A stretch of 64,000 bases of DNA, taken from the NCBI RefSeq assembly GCF_009796765.1, contig NZ_CP047023.1, forward strand, positions 913,501-977,500, given 5' to 3'. Made by a program: the position numbers and the translations under genes. Source of the DNA: Paraglaciecola sp. L3A3. Its GTDB lineage: Bacteria > Pseudomonadota > Gammaproteobacteria > Enterobacterales > Alteromonadaceae. The first letter of the stretch is position 1. The number at the start of each line of letters is the position of its first letter. The notes under the pieces were generated by a model. That model saw nothing but the letters and a program-made list of their open reading frames with translations, was not told where the DNA came from and searched no databases. Of this stretch, positions 44,103 through 52,619 are shown one piece after another.

Positions 44103-44744
44103 ATGACAATTCGAGTGTTGTTAGTTGAAGATCAAAACTTAGTTCGGCTCGGTATTTGTAGTTTGCTGGAGTTAACCGATGACATTACTGTTGTGGCTCA
44201 GCTTAGTGACGGTTGTGATGTCAATTCTGTTTGTACGCAGTATCATCCTGATATTATTTTACTAGATATTCGTATGCCTAAAACTAATGGCTTATCGGTA
44301 CTCAGTAATATGGCAAGTGCCGACATTGCTTGTCCGGTGCTTGTATTGACCACTTTTGATGAGCACGATTTAGTCCTTAAATGTATGAAGCTAGGGGCTA
44401 AAGGATACTTACGAAAAGATGTTAGCTTAGAATCTCTGATATCGGCTATTCGTTGCATTATTAATGGCGAGTTGTGGATCCAACCCGCTATCACTGAACA
44501 GGTTCAAAACCATGATTTAATCGCTGGCGTTAATGTTGTTAATCAATTATTCGAAACCCTGACATCAAAAGAAACTCAAATATTACGGCTAATTGCAGCT
44601 GGTTATTCTAACAATGAAATAGCTGGTGCTTTACATAATTCAGACGGCACTATTCGTAATACTGTATCGACAATATTAGCCAAACTTAATGTAAGAGATA
44701 GAACGCGCGCAGTGATAACCGCCATGGAACATAGCCTTATATAA
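44103..44744 (+). CDS. LuxR/NarL-family response regulator (DesR-like)
   Basis: 213 residues from ATG 44103. The start is chosen because an upstream ATG at 44085 lies in the kinase gene and would add WTLN-type residues ahead of a normal MTIRVLLVEDQ receiver start. The phosphorylation Asp lies in DIILLDIRMPKTNG, and a VLTTFDEHD segment and KGYLRKD (Lys) complete the receiver. The C-terminal LuxR helix-turn-helix is LTSKETQILRLIAAGYSNNEIA, then TIRNTVSTILAKL. Partner of the upstream kinase; its likely sites are the palindromes at 42782 and 42879. Confidence 0.95.
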   Translation: MTIRVLLVEDQNLVRLGICSLLELTDDITVVAQLSDGCDVNSVCTQYHPDIILLDIRMPKTNGLSVLSNMASADIACPVLVLTTFDEHDLVLKCMKLGAKGYLRKDVSLESLISAIRCIINGELWIQPAITEQVQNHDLIAGVNVVNQLFETLTSKETQILRLIAAGYSNNEIAGALHNSDGTIRNTVSTILAKLNVRDRTRAVITAMEHSLI

Positions 44745-45042
44745 TCGTAATTTAAGTTTTCTACATTGAAAAATAAATAGTAAAAGAATAATCAAACCAG
44801 TGTGTTATTTTGCTTTTTAATCTCACCGTTATTTCCTCCTATATACTGCTTCTTTGCTTCCAAATAGCACATTCTTGAGCCAGTTTTGTGCAATAGCCAT
44901 AAGTGATTACTCAATTTTTTATGGCCTAATGTTTGACAAACATGTGTATTAGCTAAGATTAAAAGCAATGGCATTAATTCTGCACAAATGTTTTGGTAGG
45001 CTGATCATACTGGTCATGCTGTTGCTAATAAAAAGGTAGAAA
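44745..45042. other. Intergenic region, mostly featureless
   Basis: 298 bases. On the minus strand a GCAGTATATAGGAGGAAAT stretch (44834-44852) recalls the dispersed repeat family. A TTGACA (44933-44938) could be the -35 box of the DUF1805 gene, but the -10 is unclear. No gene is seen. Confidence 0.35.
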
Positions 45043-45369
45043 ATGAAAAGTCTTGTTGTTGTATTCTTCAGTATGTTGTTTGTTTCTAGCTTACAAGCAG
45101 AGACGTTCAATTGGGGTGAATTAAAGAAAGAAAGGATCGACTTGAAATTACCTTTATTGACCATCCAAGGTGAAAAAGGCTTATTAGCTTGTGGTTATGT
45201 GAATGCTAGCACTTGTGATAAAACCAATGAAGCTTGCGCCATAGTCACTGGGGTAAATAGCCATGATGAAATGTTAGCCAAACCCATAGTGGCACTGTCA
45301 AAAGAGGCCGCTAAACTAGGTGTCTCACTGGGAATGACTGGGAAACAGGCCTTAGCTATTCTGCGTTAA
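45043..45369 (+). CDS. Exported DUF1805 (YunC-like) protein
   Basis: 108 residues. Signal peptide 1-19 (VVVFFSMLFVSSLQA) precedes a DUF1805 domain: IDLKLPLLTIQGEKGLLACGYVNASTCDK and a C-terminal GVSLGMTGKQALAI. DUF1805/YunC proteins are small, normally cytoplasmic and of unknown role, so export is notable. The two cysteines (CGYVNASTC) and another pair (CAIV, TNEAC) could form disulfides in the periplasm. It converges with a LysR gene, overlapping by 4 bp at the 3' ends (45366-45369). Confidence 0.7.
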   Translation: MKSLVVVFFSMLFVSSLQAETFNWGELKKERIDLKLPLLTIQGEKGLLACGYVNASTCDKTNEACAIVTGVNSHDEMLAKPIVALSKEAAKLGVSLGMTGKQALAILR

Positions 45370-46367
45370 CCTGCCACTAATTCTTCAATATTATTAACTG
45401 CGGGGAGTGCATATTTTTTGTCTAATAATGTGCCTCGCCAATGTTGTTTACCATGATTGTTGGCCGTGACCTCTCTGATTAATTCAAATACCACTTTTAC
45501 AGCAGGGGTGTTTTTTTTCTGTTCTGTCGTTCTTAGATAAACTTTGTGCTGCAAATTGGGTTGGATAATTTTAATTGGCCGAAGTTGCTTTCCTTGTTCT
45601 AAATGAAAAGCGGAAGACGATGGCGCTATTATTAACCCCATGCCTTGGGATACATAATGCAACGTTGTCATTAATTGTCCAAAAGCGTCTCTTCTTTTTA
45701 AGGTGATATCCATCTTTTGAGCTTGAGTAGTAAGTAGAGTATATAAAGCATCGTCTTCAGCAGGCGTAAAAATTTCATAATGCTGAAGATCTGCAAATGG
45801 AATGGAACCAAACAAAGCTAATTCACAATAAACCGGGTTTTGCGGTTTTTGTGAGATATACAAATACAAATTCTCTCTAATGAGCGCAATAGTATTCGCT
45901 TGTGCTGCCAGTGGTTTGTCATGTTGATAACCTATGGCAATATCTACCTCGTTTTCGTCGAACCAGGTATGTACCACGTTTGAAGGGCCAATCCGAAAAA
46001 TGACTTCTATATTGGCGAATCTATGTTCGATTTCTGTCAGTAAATCCACAGACAATACATTACAAATAGATTGGCTGAGTCCCACTACAACTTTACCCCC
46101 ACAGTCATTTTGATTGCCGATTAATTCGCTTTTGGCTTGTTGTATTTGGTTCAATATTATTCTGGCGTGTTGCTCGAATATCTTGCCAGCTTCGGTGAGT
46201 TGTACACCTCGAAAGTCTCGTTCAAATAACTTCAATTTTAATTCATGTTCTAAATTGGCGAGTTGTAAACTAATGGCAGGCTGCGCCACATCAACAGCTC
46301 GCGCAGCGGCTGTGATACTACCCTGCTCTGCAGTGGCTAAAAAATATTGAAGTTGTTTACTGTTCAT
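45366..46367 (-). CDS. LysR-family transcriptional regulator
   Basis: 333 residues from ATG 46365-46367; the frame runs on to 46460, but this ATG yields the standard LysR start MNSKQLQYFLATAEQGSITAAARAVDVAQPAIS. The helix-turn-helix is followed by LFERDFRGVQLTEAG. The ligand-binding domain includes VVVGLSQSICNVL and IIAPSSSAFHLEQG. It resembles the CbbR/NAC-like group. It is divergent from the Tat-exported amine oxidase operon across a 312-bp gap, so it probably regulates that operon. Its 3' end overlaps the DUF1805 gene by 4 bp. Confidence 0.9.
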   Translation of the reverse strand: MNSKQLQYFLATAEQGSITAAARAVDVAQPAISLQLANLEHELKLKLFERDFRGVQLTEAGKIFEQHARIILNQIQQAKSELIGNQNDCGGKVVVGLSQSICNVLSVDLLTEIEHRFANIEVIFRIGPSNVVHTWFDENEVDIAIGYQHDKPLAAQANTIALIRENLYLYISQKPQNPVYCELALFGSIPFADLQHYEIFTPAEDDALYTLLTTQAQKMDITLKRRDAFGQLMTTLHYVSQGMGLIIAPSSSAFHLEQGKQLRPIKIIQPNLQHKVYLRTTEQKKNTPAVKVVFELIREVTANNHGKQHWRGTLLDKKYALPAVNNIEELVAG

Positions 46368-46679
46368 AGTTATCCCAAATACGGCTGTGTGATATTTATC
46401 TTTTGTCCATTCTTTGTAGGAGTGAAAAAACAACCTGTAAGAAATAGTAAAGAAATACAATTTGAGTGAGTTGACTGATTATCCCTCGCAAAATTGATGC
46501 CATAGCGATGAAAATTCCATGAAATTATTTTGGGTGAGGCCAGTGTTTATAGGGGCTATATAAAAAATATAGTACTGCACAATATTATTTTGCGTTCTGC
46601 AGAGTAGACCATTTGGTTAGCATAGCATCCTGATTTGAAGTGTGTGTAGACACTAATTTAGGAAGTAGTTAACTAATTT
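46368..46679. promoter_or_regulatory. Divergent control region, LysR / amine oxidase operon
   Basis: 312 AT-rich bases. I see no clear T-N11-A palindrome; TATATAAAAAATATAGTA near 46558-46575 may be part of a promoter. AGGAAG before 46680 is the likely ribosome-binding site for the oxidase. Confidence 0.35.
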
Positions 46680-48269
46680 ATGCTTAATATTACTAGAAGA
46701 CAGTTTCTTGCTTATGTAGGGGCCGCGGGTGGATCTTCGGCTTTATTAAAAACCAGCTTAGCTCTTGGCATGATGCCAGAAGATACCTATTCGGGACCTG
46801 TACAAATTAAACCAGCAGCTGCAGGTAATAAACCAACAGCACTGATATTAGGAGCTGGAATAGCTGGTTTATCTACCGCATTAGAACTTGAAAAAGCAGG
46901 TTACCACTGCACTATCCTAGAAGCATCATTTCGACCGGGTGGACGTAACTTAACCGTGCGCCACGGTGACAAGATTGACGAAATGGGTAATCCACAAATT
47001 TGTAATTTTGATAAGCAAGAAAATTTGTTTTTTAACTGTGGTCCTGCACGTATCCCTGGTCATCACAGACGCTTATTGCACTATTGTAGAACATTAAATG
47101 TGCCATTACAGATCAAAGCTAACAGTAGCAAGATGGCCTATTTCCATGATGATAAATCTTTAGGTGGTAAACCTAAACGTATTATCGAATACCACACAGA
47201 TGTGCGCGGTTTAATGTCTGAACTGTTGTGGAAGTCTGCGGATTCTAATCAATTTGACCAACTTTTAAGTGAAGATGATGTAGCCAAGTTAATGAAATTT
47301 TCTCAGGCTTACGGTGATTTAACAGAAAATGGTAAATACCGAGGCAGCGGACGTGCAGGTTCAACTACCGACAGAATGTTAGAGCATCCAGTTCCTCATA
47401 CGCCAATTGAATTAAAAGAAATGCTGGATAGTAGCTTTTGGTATGGCGGATTATTAGGTGCTGAACTTTACGATTGGTGTGAACCGTTAATGGAGCCAAT
47501 TGGAGGAATGGACGCTGTAGTAAAAGGTTTCCTTAGAAATCTTAAAACTCAACCTGTGTTAAATGCCCAAGTTAAGAAAATCTACAATCGAGAGCAAGGG
47601 GTAGAGGTTACTTACGAACAAGGCGGACAGTTACACACAGTTAAAGCTGATTATTGTTTTAATAATATTCCAGCTTATTTTATGGCAGGTATCGAAAATA
47701 ATTTTTCTGCGACCTATCAGTCAGGCTTAGACAGCATCAAACGTGGCCATTTATTTAAAATTGCTTATCAAATGAAAGAGCGCTTTTGGGAGCGAGATGG
47801 TATTTACGGTGGCATTAGTTATACCTCTGAGCCCGTGGCACAACTTTGGTATCCGTCTCACGATATCCATGCGCAGAAGGGAATCTTGCTAGGTGCTTAT
47901 ACCTGGAACTCTAAAGTCAGTGCCATGTTTGAAAATATGTCACCTGAAGAGCGTTTAAAAGTAGGCGCGATATCAGGTGAAAAAATTCATCCTGGCTACA
48001 GCAAATATATTGAAAACGGCATCTCGATCCCATGGGCTCGGATGAACCATCAAATGGGTTGTGGTATGCGAATGAGTCCTGAAGACTTCGAAACTTACTA
48101 CCACTTATTGCAGAAACCCGAAGGCCGTCATTTCATGATTGGTGATCAAATCAGTCATCACAGTGGTTGGCAAGAAGGCGCATTAGCTTCGAGTGAACAA
48201 GCCCTACAACAGTTGAATAAATTACTGGGTGCAAATATCGGCCAAGGAGATCTGTCTCATGTTAGTTAA
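46680..48269 (+). CDS. Tat-exported FAD-dependent amine oxidase
   Basis: 529 residues. Twin-arginine signal: ITRRQFLAYVGAAGGSSALL at residues 4-23. FAD-binding Rossmann motif ALILGAGIAGLSTALELEKAGYHCTILEAS, with GxGxxG and acidic residue, then RPGGRN. Further substrate-domain blocks and a C-terminal MIGDQISHHSGWQEGALASSEQA, the FAD-ribityl motif of the monoamine-oxidase family. It should oxidise an amine or amino acid to an imine in the periplasm. Next to it are a cytochrome c (starting inside the 3' end, 11 bp overlap) and a RidA-type protein, so electrons probably go to the cytochrome and the imine product is hydrolysed by RidA. Substrate unknown. Confidence 0.92.
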   Translation: MLNITRRQFLAYVGAAGGSSALLKTSLALGMMPEDTYSGPVQIKPAAAGNKPTALILGAGIAGLSTALELEKAGYHCTILEASFRPGGRNLTVRHGDKIDEMGNPQICNFDKQENLFFNCGPARIPGHHRRLLHYCRTLNVPLQIKANSSKMAYFHDDKSLGGKPKRIIEYHTDVRGLMSELLWKSADSNQFDQLLSEDDVAKLMKFSQAYGDLTENGKYRGSGRAGSTTDRMLEHPVPHTPIELKEMLDSSFWYGGLLGAELYDWCEPLMEPIGGMDAVVKGFLRNLKTQPVLNAQVKKIYNREQGVEVTYEQGGQLHTVKADYCFNNIPAYFMAGIENNFSATYQSGLDSIKRGHLFKIAYQMKERFWERDGIYGGISYTSEPVAQLWYPSHDIHAQKGILLGAYTWNSKVSAMFENMSPEERLKVGAISGEKIHPGYSKYIENGISIPWARMNHQMGCGMRMSPEDFETYYHLLQKPEGRHFMIGDQISHHSGWQEGALASSEQALQQLNKLLGANIGQGDLSHVS

Positions 48270-48873
48270 AGTTATTTCAAGTTTATTGCTTTTCACTAGC
48301 CTAACTATCAGTGCAAATACCTCAGAAGCCCCGACTCCTGTTGGACTTGAGTACTGCACTGTATGTCATGGCTCACAGTTAATGGGTAATCAAAATATAG
48401 GCGCACCTAGGTTAACCGGTTTGTCACAGTGGTATGTCGAGCGTCAGTTAAAGAATTTTAAAAACGGAATACGAGGTTCACATCCCGAAGATGCTACGGG
48501 TGAAGAAATGATGCGTATGGTGGGGAATCTTTCCAACCAGCAAATATCTGACATTGCCCTTTGGGTGACCAAAACGCATTCCGTTAAGCCTACACCTAGC
48601 CTGTTTGCAGATGCTGCGGCAGGAGAAAAGCTTTATCAAAGTTGTGCCGCGTGTCATGGCAAAAACGCAGAAGGAAACCAAGCATTAGGGGCGCCAAGAT
48701 TAAGTGGTTTGAATGACTGGTATATCTTGACCCAACTCAATCATTTTCGCCAAGGGATCCGTGGTTCCAAAGCACAAGACACTTTTGGTCAGCAAATGAA
48801 AGCGGCCAGTGGTGTTATATCGTCAGAACAAGATGCAGCCAATCTGGCTGCCTATGTCCAAAAATTAAAGTAA
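48259..48873 (+). CDS. Dihaem cytochrome c (c4/c553-like), exported
   Basis: 204 residues from ATG 48259, chosen because AAGGAGA lies 8 bases upstream; the frame has an earlier ATG at 48229 inside the oxidase gene. Signal peptide 1-20 (ends ISANT). Two haem c motifs, CTVCHG and CAACHG, each are followed by a GAPRLTGLSQWY or GAPRLSGLNDWY segment and a Met-containing stretch (the axial Met in MMRMVGNL and QQMKAASG), showing two homologous cytochrome domains. It likely accepts electrons from the upstream FAD amine oxidase. The 11-bp overlap with that gene shows co-expression. Confidence 0.93.
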   Translation: MLVKVISSLLLFTSLTISANTSEAPTPVGLEYCTVCHGSQLMGNQNIGAPRLTGLSQWYVERQLKNFKNGIRGSHPEDATGEEMMRMVGNLSNQQISDIALWVTKTHSVKPTPSLFADAAAGEKLYQSCAACHGKNAEGNQALGAPRLSGLNDWYILTQLNHFRQGIRGSKAQDTFGQQMKAASGVISSEQDAANLAAYVQKLK

Positions 48874-48890
48874 ATCCGAGGAGTAGTTTT

Positions 48891-49385
48891 ATGAAAAAAA
48901 GTATTTTATTTGCAGCCACTACATTATTTGCCGCTAGCACTTTGGCTGATGTGACCCGTCATGCATTACCTAATAACAGTACATTTCCCATTTCTAGAGC
49001 GGTAGAAGTGACTCCAGATACCACTTTGATTTTTCATAGTGGCATGGTGCCAGGTCCTGTTGATCCTAAAGCTGAAAGAGGCAGTCGTGAATATTATGGC
49101 GACACTGAAACTCAAGCGTTAAATGTGTTTAAACGTTTTGAAGGCTCAATGAAAGAATTGGGCGTGGATTTTGGCGACGTAATCAAGATGCAAGTTTTCA
49201 TGGTGGGTGATCCCACTATGGACGGAAAAATGGATTTTGCTGGATTTATGAAAGCTTATGTTAAGTATTTCGGCACTAAAGAACAACCGAATAAACCTGC
49301 CCGTTCAGCATTTCAAATTGCTGGTTTAGCAGGCGGTCCTAACATGTTGATCGAGATCGAAATGGTTATCGCCAAACCTGAATAA
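48891..49385 (+). CDS. Exported RidA/YjgF-family protein
   Basis: 164 residues, longer than cytoplasmic RidA (~128) because of an N-terminal signal peptide (about 1-19, ends STLADV). The RidA fold is recognisable: FPISRAVEVTPDTTLIFHSGMVPG, GDTETQALNVFKRFEGSMKELG, GDVIKMQVFMVGD and a PARSAFQIAGLAGGPNMLIEIEMVI ending. The Arg of canonical RidA may correspond to ARSAFQ; this should be checked. RidA proteins hydrolyse imines and enamines released by PLP or flavin enzymes. Placement after an amine oxidase and cytochrome c suggests cleanup of the imine product in the periplasm. AGGAGTAG is the ribosome-binding site. Confidence 0.88.
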   Translation: MKKSILFAATTLFAASTLADVTRHALPNNSTFPISRAVEVTPDTTLIFHSGMVPGPVDPKAERGSREYYGDTETQALNVFKRFEGSMKELGVDFGDVIKMQVFMVGDPTMDGKMDFAGFMKAYVKYFGTKEQPNKPARSAFQIAGLAGGPNMLIEIEMVIAKPE

Positions 49386-49510
49386 CGATATCTGAATAAT
49401 TTAGTTGTGCTGCTGATGACTAGCCGGCGGCACATACTTCAATAATAACTACCTAGTCACAACACCTGGCAATTGAGTAAACACTAACTAAACAAACCGA
49501 GGGGAAAACT

Positions 49511-52153
49511 ATGCTAAAGCAAAATATGCTCAGCAAAGCGATAAAAACTGGCTTAGCGACATGGTCAATCAGCATGGTTGGCCTAACGACAGCTTTCGCA
49601 CAAGAAGCACAATCAGTTGACGCTGAAGAAAACCAATTTATTGAAAAAATAGCGGTAACAGGCTCAAGAGGGGCTCCTAGATCGATAGCTGATTCACCAG
49701 TACCTGTAGATGTATTCAGTGAAGAAGATCTTGTTTCGGTGCCCTTTACCGATACCAATGATGTATTAAAAACCTTAGTTCCTTCTTATTCATTAGGCAG
49801 GCAGCCAATTTCTGATGGGGCATCTTTTATCCGTCCTGCTACCTTACGTGGTATGCCCACAGATAAAACACTGGTTTTAGTTAATTCAAAACGCCGTCAT
49901 CGTTCTGCATTAGTGCAAACTTCTGGCTCGGGAACCCAAGGACCAGATGTGGCGACTATCCCTTCATCTGCTCTTAAAGGCATAGAAGTATTACGTGATG
50001 GAGCGGCAGCTCAATATGGATCAGATGCCATTGCAGGTGTAATTAACTTTGTATTAAAAGACAATGACGAAGGAGGGTCATTCTCTATTAATACTGGTCA
50101 ATTTTATGAAGGGGATGGTGAGCAAATTACCATGGCCGGGAACCTTGGCTTTGCTCTAGGTACTAAAGGTTTCCTTAGTATTTCAGCGGAATATTCAGAT
50201 TCGAGTTCTACAAATCGTGGCGAACAATATTGTGAAAGTTGGGCTTGTGTAGATGTGGATAGCCCTGACTTTTTAAACGGCTTAGACACTTCTGTATCGG
50301 GTTACACTGAGCAAAGTTTTATCGATGGATTAGCCGATGCTAATTTAGGTGGCGAAGACGTAGTGCAACCTTGGGGGCAGCCCAATACATCAGGTACACG
50401 GTTATTCTTCAACACAGGTTATGAATTAAGTGACACTACTAAAATTTATGCCTTTGGTAACTACTCAGCCAGTGAAGGAGATGGTACTTTCTATTATCGT
50501 TACCCAGGTAATGGTACCATTGAAGATATACGTGAAGAAGACGGCTCTATCTATAGTCCCCTTGAAAAATTCCCAGGCGGTTTCACCCCTCGCTTCTTCG
50601 GTGATATCACAGATATCTCGATAGTTGGCGGTATAGAAGGTGAGTTCGCTAATGAAATGACTTATGACTTCAGTGGTCGTTTTGGCTCAAACGAAATTGC
50701 CTATACATTAAATAACACAATCAACCCTTCAATGGGATCTGCTTCTCCTATCTCATTCACTCCGGGTGAATTAGTTAACGAAGAGTTACAGTTTTCTGCT
50801 GATTTTGCTCAGTATGTTGATTTAGGTTTATATTCAGATGTATTGTTTGCCTTTGGTTTAACTTACATGGAAGAAAGCTATGAATTAACCGGCGGTGATG
50901 AGGCTTCTTACACTGATGGTCCATATTCATTACCAGACCCATGGGGTTTCTGTGAAAACGATGTGGCAACACCTACTGGGTTAGCGGTTATCGCCAATGG
51001 TTCAACTTTAGATTGTGCCAACAGTGATGATCCTGTTTATCAAGCTGTAGGAGTGGGTTCTAATGGTTTCCCTGGTTATTCAAGTGAATACTCGGGTAAA
51101 TATGAACGAGACATGGCCGGTATATTCTTAGATGTAAGCTCTGATTTAAGTGATGCCTTATACATTCAAGCCGCTATGCGTTACGAAGACTATTCTGATT
51201 TTGGGGCTGAATTAGTGGGTAAAGTAGCCTTTAAATACAGTTTAAGTGATGACTTTAATTTACGGGGTTCTTTAGGCACAGGTTTCCGTGCACCTACTCC
51301 AGGTCAGCAAGGTACCACTAACGTCGCCACTACTTTGCCTGATGGTTTTCCAGTAGCGGTAGGTTTATTCCCCGCTAGTAGTGCAGTAGGTCAAGCTCTA
51401 GGTGCTGATCCGTTAAAAGCAGAAACGTCATTGAATTACACGCTAGGTTTCACCGGTAATGTAGATAACTTAAATATTACTTTTGATATGTACAGTATTG
51501 CATTGGAAGATCGCTTTTACGCTATTTCAACGCTAGATGTATCAACTGATCCAACATCGGGGGATGATTACGAAAACTATTTAGCTCTTGATGCTGCAGG
51601 TGTGGTCGGAGCCAATACTATTGGTGGTGTGCGTTACTTCCAAAATGCATTTGATACCACCACTACAGGTTTTGATTTTGTGGCAAGTTACACTATGGGG
51701 GATACTGTATTAACCGGTTCAGTGAATTATAACTCAACTGAAATTGATAAAGCTTCAGACGCATTGAATGGGGAAGCGCAATTTGATGTTGAAAATGCAA
51801 TTCCTGAATGGCGCTCTGTGTTATCAGCTAAACATAGCTTTGATATGCTGAGTATTGTTATTCGAGCGAACTTCTATGGTGCTTATGAGAATGCTATTGA
51901 TAGTGATGCGACTGTAACCCAAGAATACGATCCAAGTGTACTGTTTGATATTGAAGCTAACTATCAAGTAACTGATAACCTCAGTGTCGCAGCCGGCGCT
52001 AGAAACATCTTTGATACTTACCCAGACGAAGATGGAGTAATGGTTGATGGTAGCCTAAATCGTGATGAATGTTGTGGTGCCGTTTACTGGTCAGGCAATA
52101 TGATTGACTGGCAAGGTGGTTACTACTACGCACGTCTAAACTATGCTTTTTAA
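49511..52153 (+). CDS. TonB-dependent outer-membrane receptor
   Basis: 880 residues. Signal peptide about 1-30 (ends LTTAFAQE). The plug domain has KIAVTGSRGAPRSIADSPVPVDV, a RPATLRGMPTDKTLVLVNSKRRHRS segment and GIEVLRDGAAAQYGSDAIAGVINFVLK, with the plug signature. The 22-strand barrel runs to YYYARLNYAF with terminal Phe. It takes up a substrate over the outer membrane using TonB energy. Gene order (LysR, amine oxidase, cytochrome, RidA, receptor) suggests it imports the substrate or product related to the amine-oxidation module. A 126-bp gap separates it from ridA, so it may have its own promoter. Terminator at 52204. Confidence 0.95.
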   Translation: MLKQNMLSKAIKTGLATWSISMVGLTTAFAQEAQSVDAEENQFIEKIAVTGSRGAPRSIADSPVPVDVFSEEDLVSVPFTDTNDVLKTLVPSYSLGRQPISDGASFIRPATLRGMPTDKTLVLVNSKRRHRSALVQTSGSGTQGPDVATIPSSALKGIEVLRDGAAAQYGSDAIAGVINFVLKDNDEGGSFSINTGQFYEGDGEQITMAGNLGFALGTKGFLSISAEYSDSSSTNRGEQYCESWACVDVDSPDFLNGLDTSVSGYTEQSFIDGLADANLGGEDVVQPWGQPNTSGTRLFFNTGYELSDTTKIYAFGNYSASEGDGTFYYRYPGNGTIEDIREEDGSIYSPLEKFPGGFTPRFFGDITDISIVGGIEGEFANEMTYDFSGRFGSNEIAYTLNNTINPSMGSASPISFTPGELVNEELQFSADFAQYVDLGLYSDVLFAFGLTYMEESYELTGGDEASYTDGPYSLPDPWGFCENDVATPTGLAVIANGSTLDCANSDDPVYQAVGVGSNGFPGYSSEYSGKYERDMAGIFLDVSSDLSDALYIQAAMRYEDYSDFGAELVGKVAFKYSLSDDFNLRGSLGTGFRAPTPGQQGTTNVATTLPDGFPVAVGLFPASSAVGQALGADPLKAETSLNYTLGFTGNVDNLNITFDMYSIALEDRFYAISTLDVSTDPTSGDDYENYLALDAAGVVGANTIGGVRYFQNAFDTTTTGFDFVASYTMGDTVLTGSVNYNSTEIDKASDALNGEAQFDVENAIPEWRSVLSAKHSFDMLSIVIRANFYGAYENAIDSDATVTQEYDPSVLFDIEANYQVTDNLSVAAGARNIFDTYPDEDGVMVDGSLNRDECCGAVYWSGNMIDWQGGYYYARLNYAF

Positions 52154-52203
52154 ATGTTAGATAATAAGCGTAATCATATATAAGATTGCCTTAAAATAAT
52201 TTG

Positions 52204-52235
52204 ACCCGATAACTTATGGTTATCGGGTTTTTTTT
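52204..52235 (+). terminator. Rho-independent terminator
   Basis: ACCCGATAAC, TTAT, GGTTATCGGGTTTTTTTT, 51 bp after the TonB receptor. Confidence 0.88.
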
Positions 52236-52254
52236 GTAGAAAATTAGGAGGAAA

Positions 52255-52400
52255 GCAGACTATGGCAGAATCAAGCAGTAGCTAGCTACGAAATTCGAGC
52301 CGCGAGGAAAAGACAAAACAGAGTGGGGCAGTTAAAAGTAGAAAAGCAAAAAATGTCAACCACTGAGAGCACAAAGAACACAGAGGTGACTAAAATCTGG
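52255..52400. repeat. Dispersed intergenic repeat copy (diverged)
   Basis: AGCAGACTATGGCAGAAT, then CTACGAAATTCGAGCCGCGAG (compare CTACGAGATTCGAGCCACGAG at 40128) and AAGCAAAAAATGTCAACC match successive parts of the tandem repeat at 40087, with the same order. It lies in a 466-bp gap (52154-52619) without a gene; the remaining bases are AT-rich. Confidence 0.6.
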
Positions 52401-52619
52401 CGACTATTGATGTGTTGGGCAAAGGTATTATTGTGTATCTAGGGCGGAATCTAAATTACGGTCACTGTGGACTTGGCTGTTGTATCTAGCAAGCTTGTTG
52501 CAAGCTTACCGTTCAGATTATAAAAATGTTTTTAGGTATGTTACTATTTTTTGCCATTTTTATAGCTGAATTCATTGCCAGAAAAGCTTTGTATTTGATT
52601 AATTTTAACAAGGACAGTA

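Noticed and set aside
44745..45042. Region considered for a small RNA gene
   Set aside because: No stem-loop with a T-tract and no paired promoter signals were found; only a possible -35 box.
49511..52153. TonB receptor considered as SusC-like for agar oligosaccharides
   Set aside because: The sequence lacks the SusC-type N-terminal extension and no SusD-like gene is present; its position ties it to the amine-oxidation genes.
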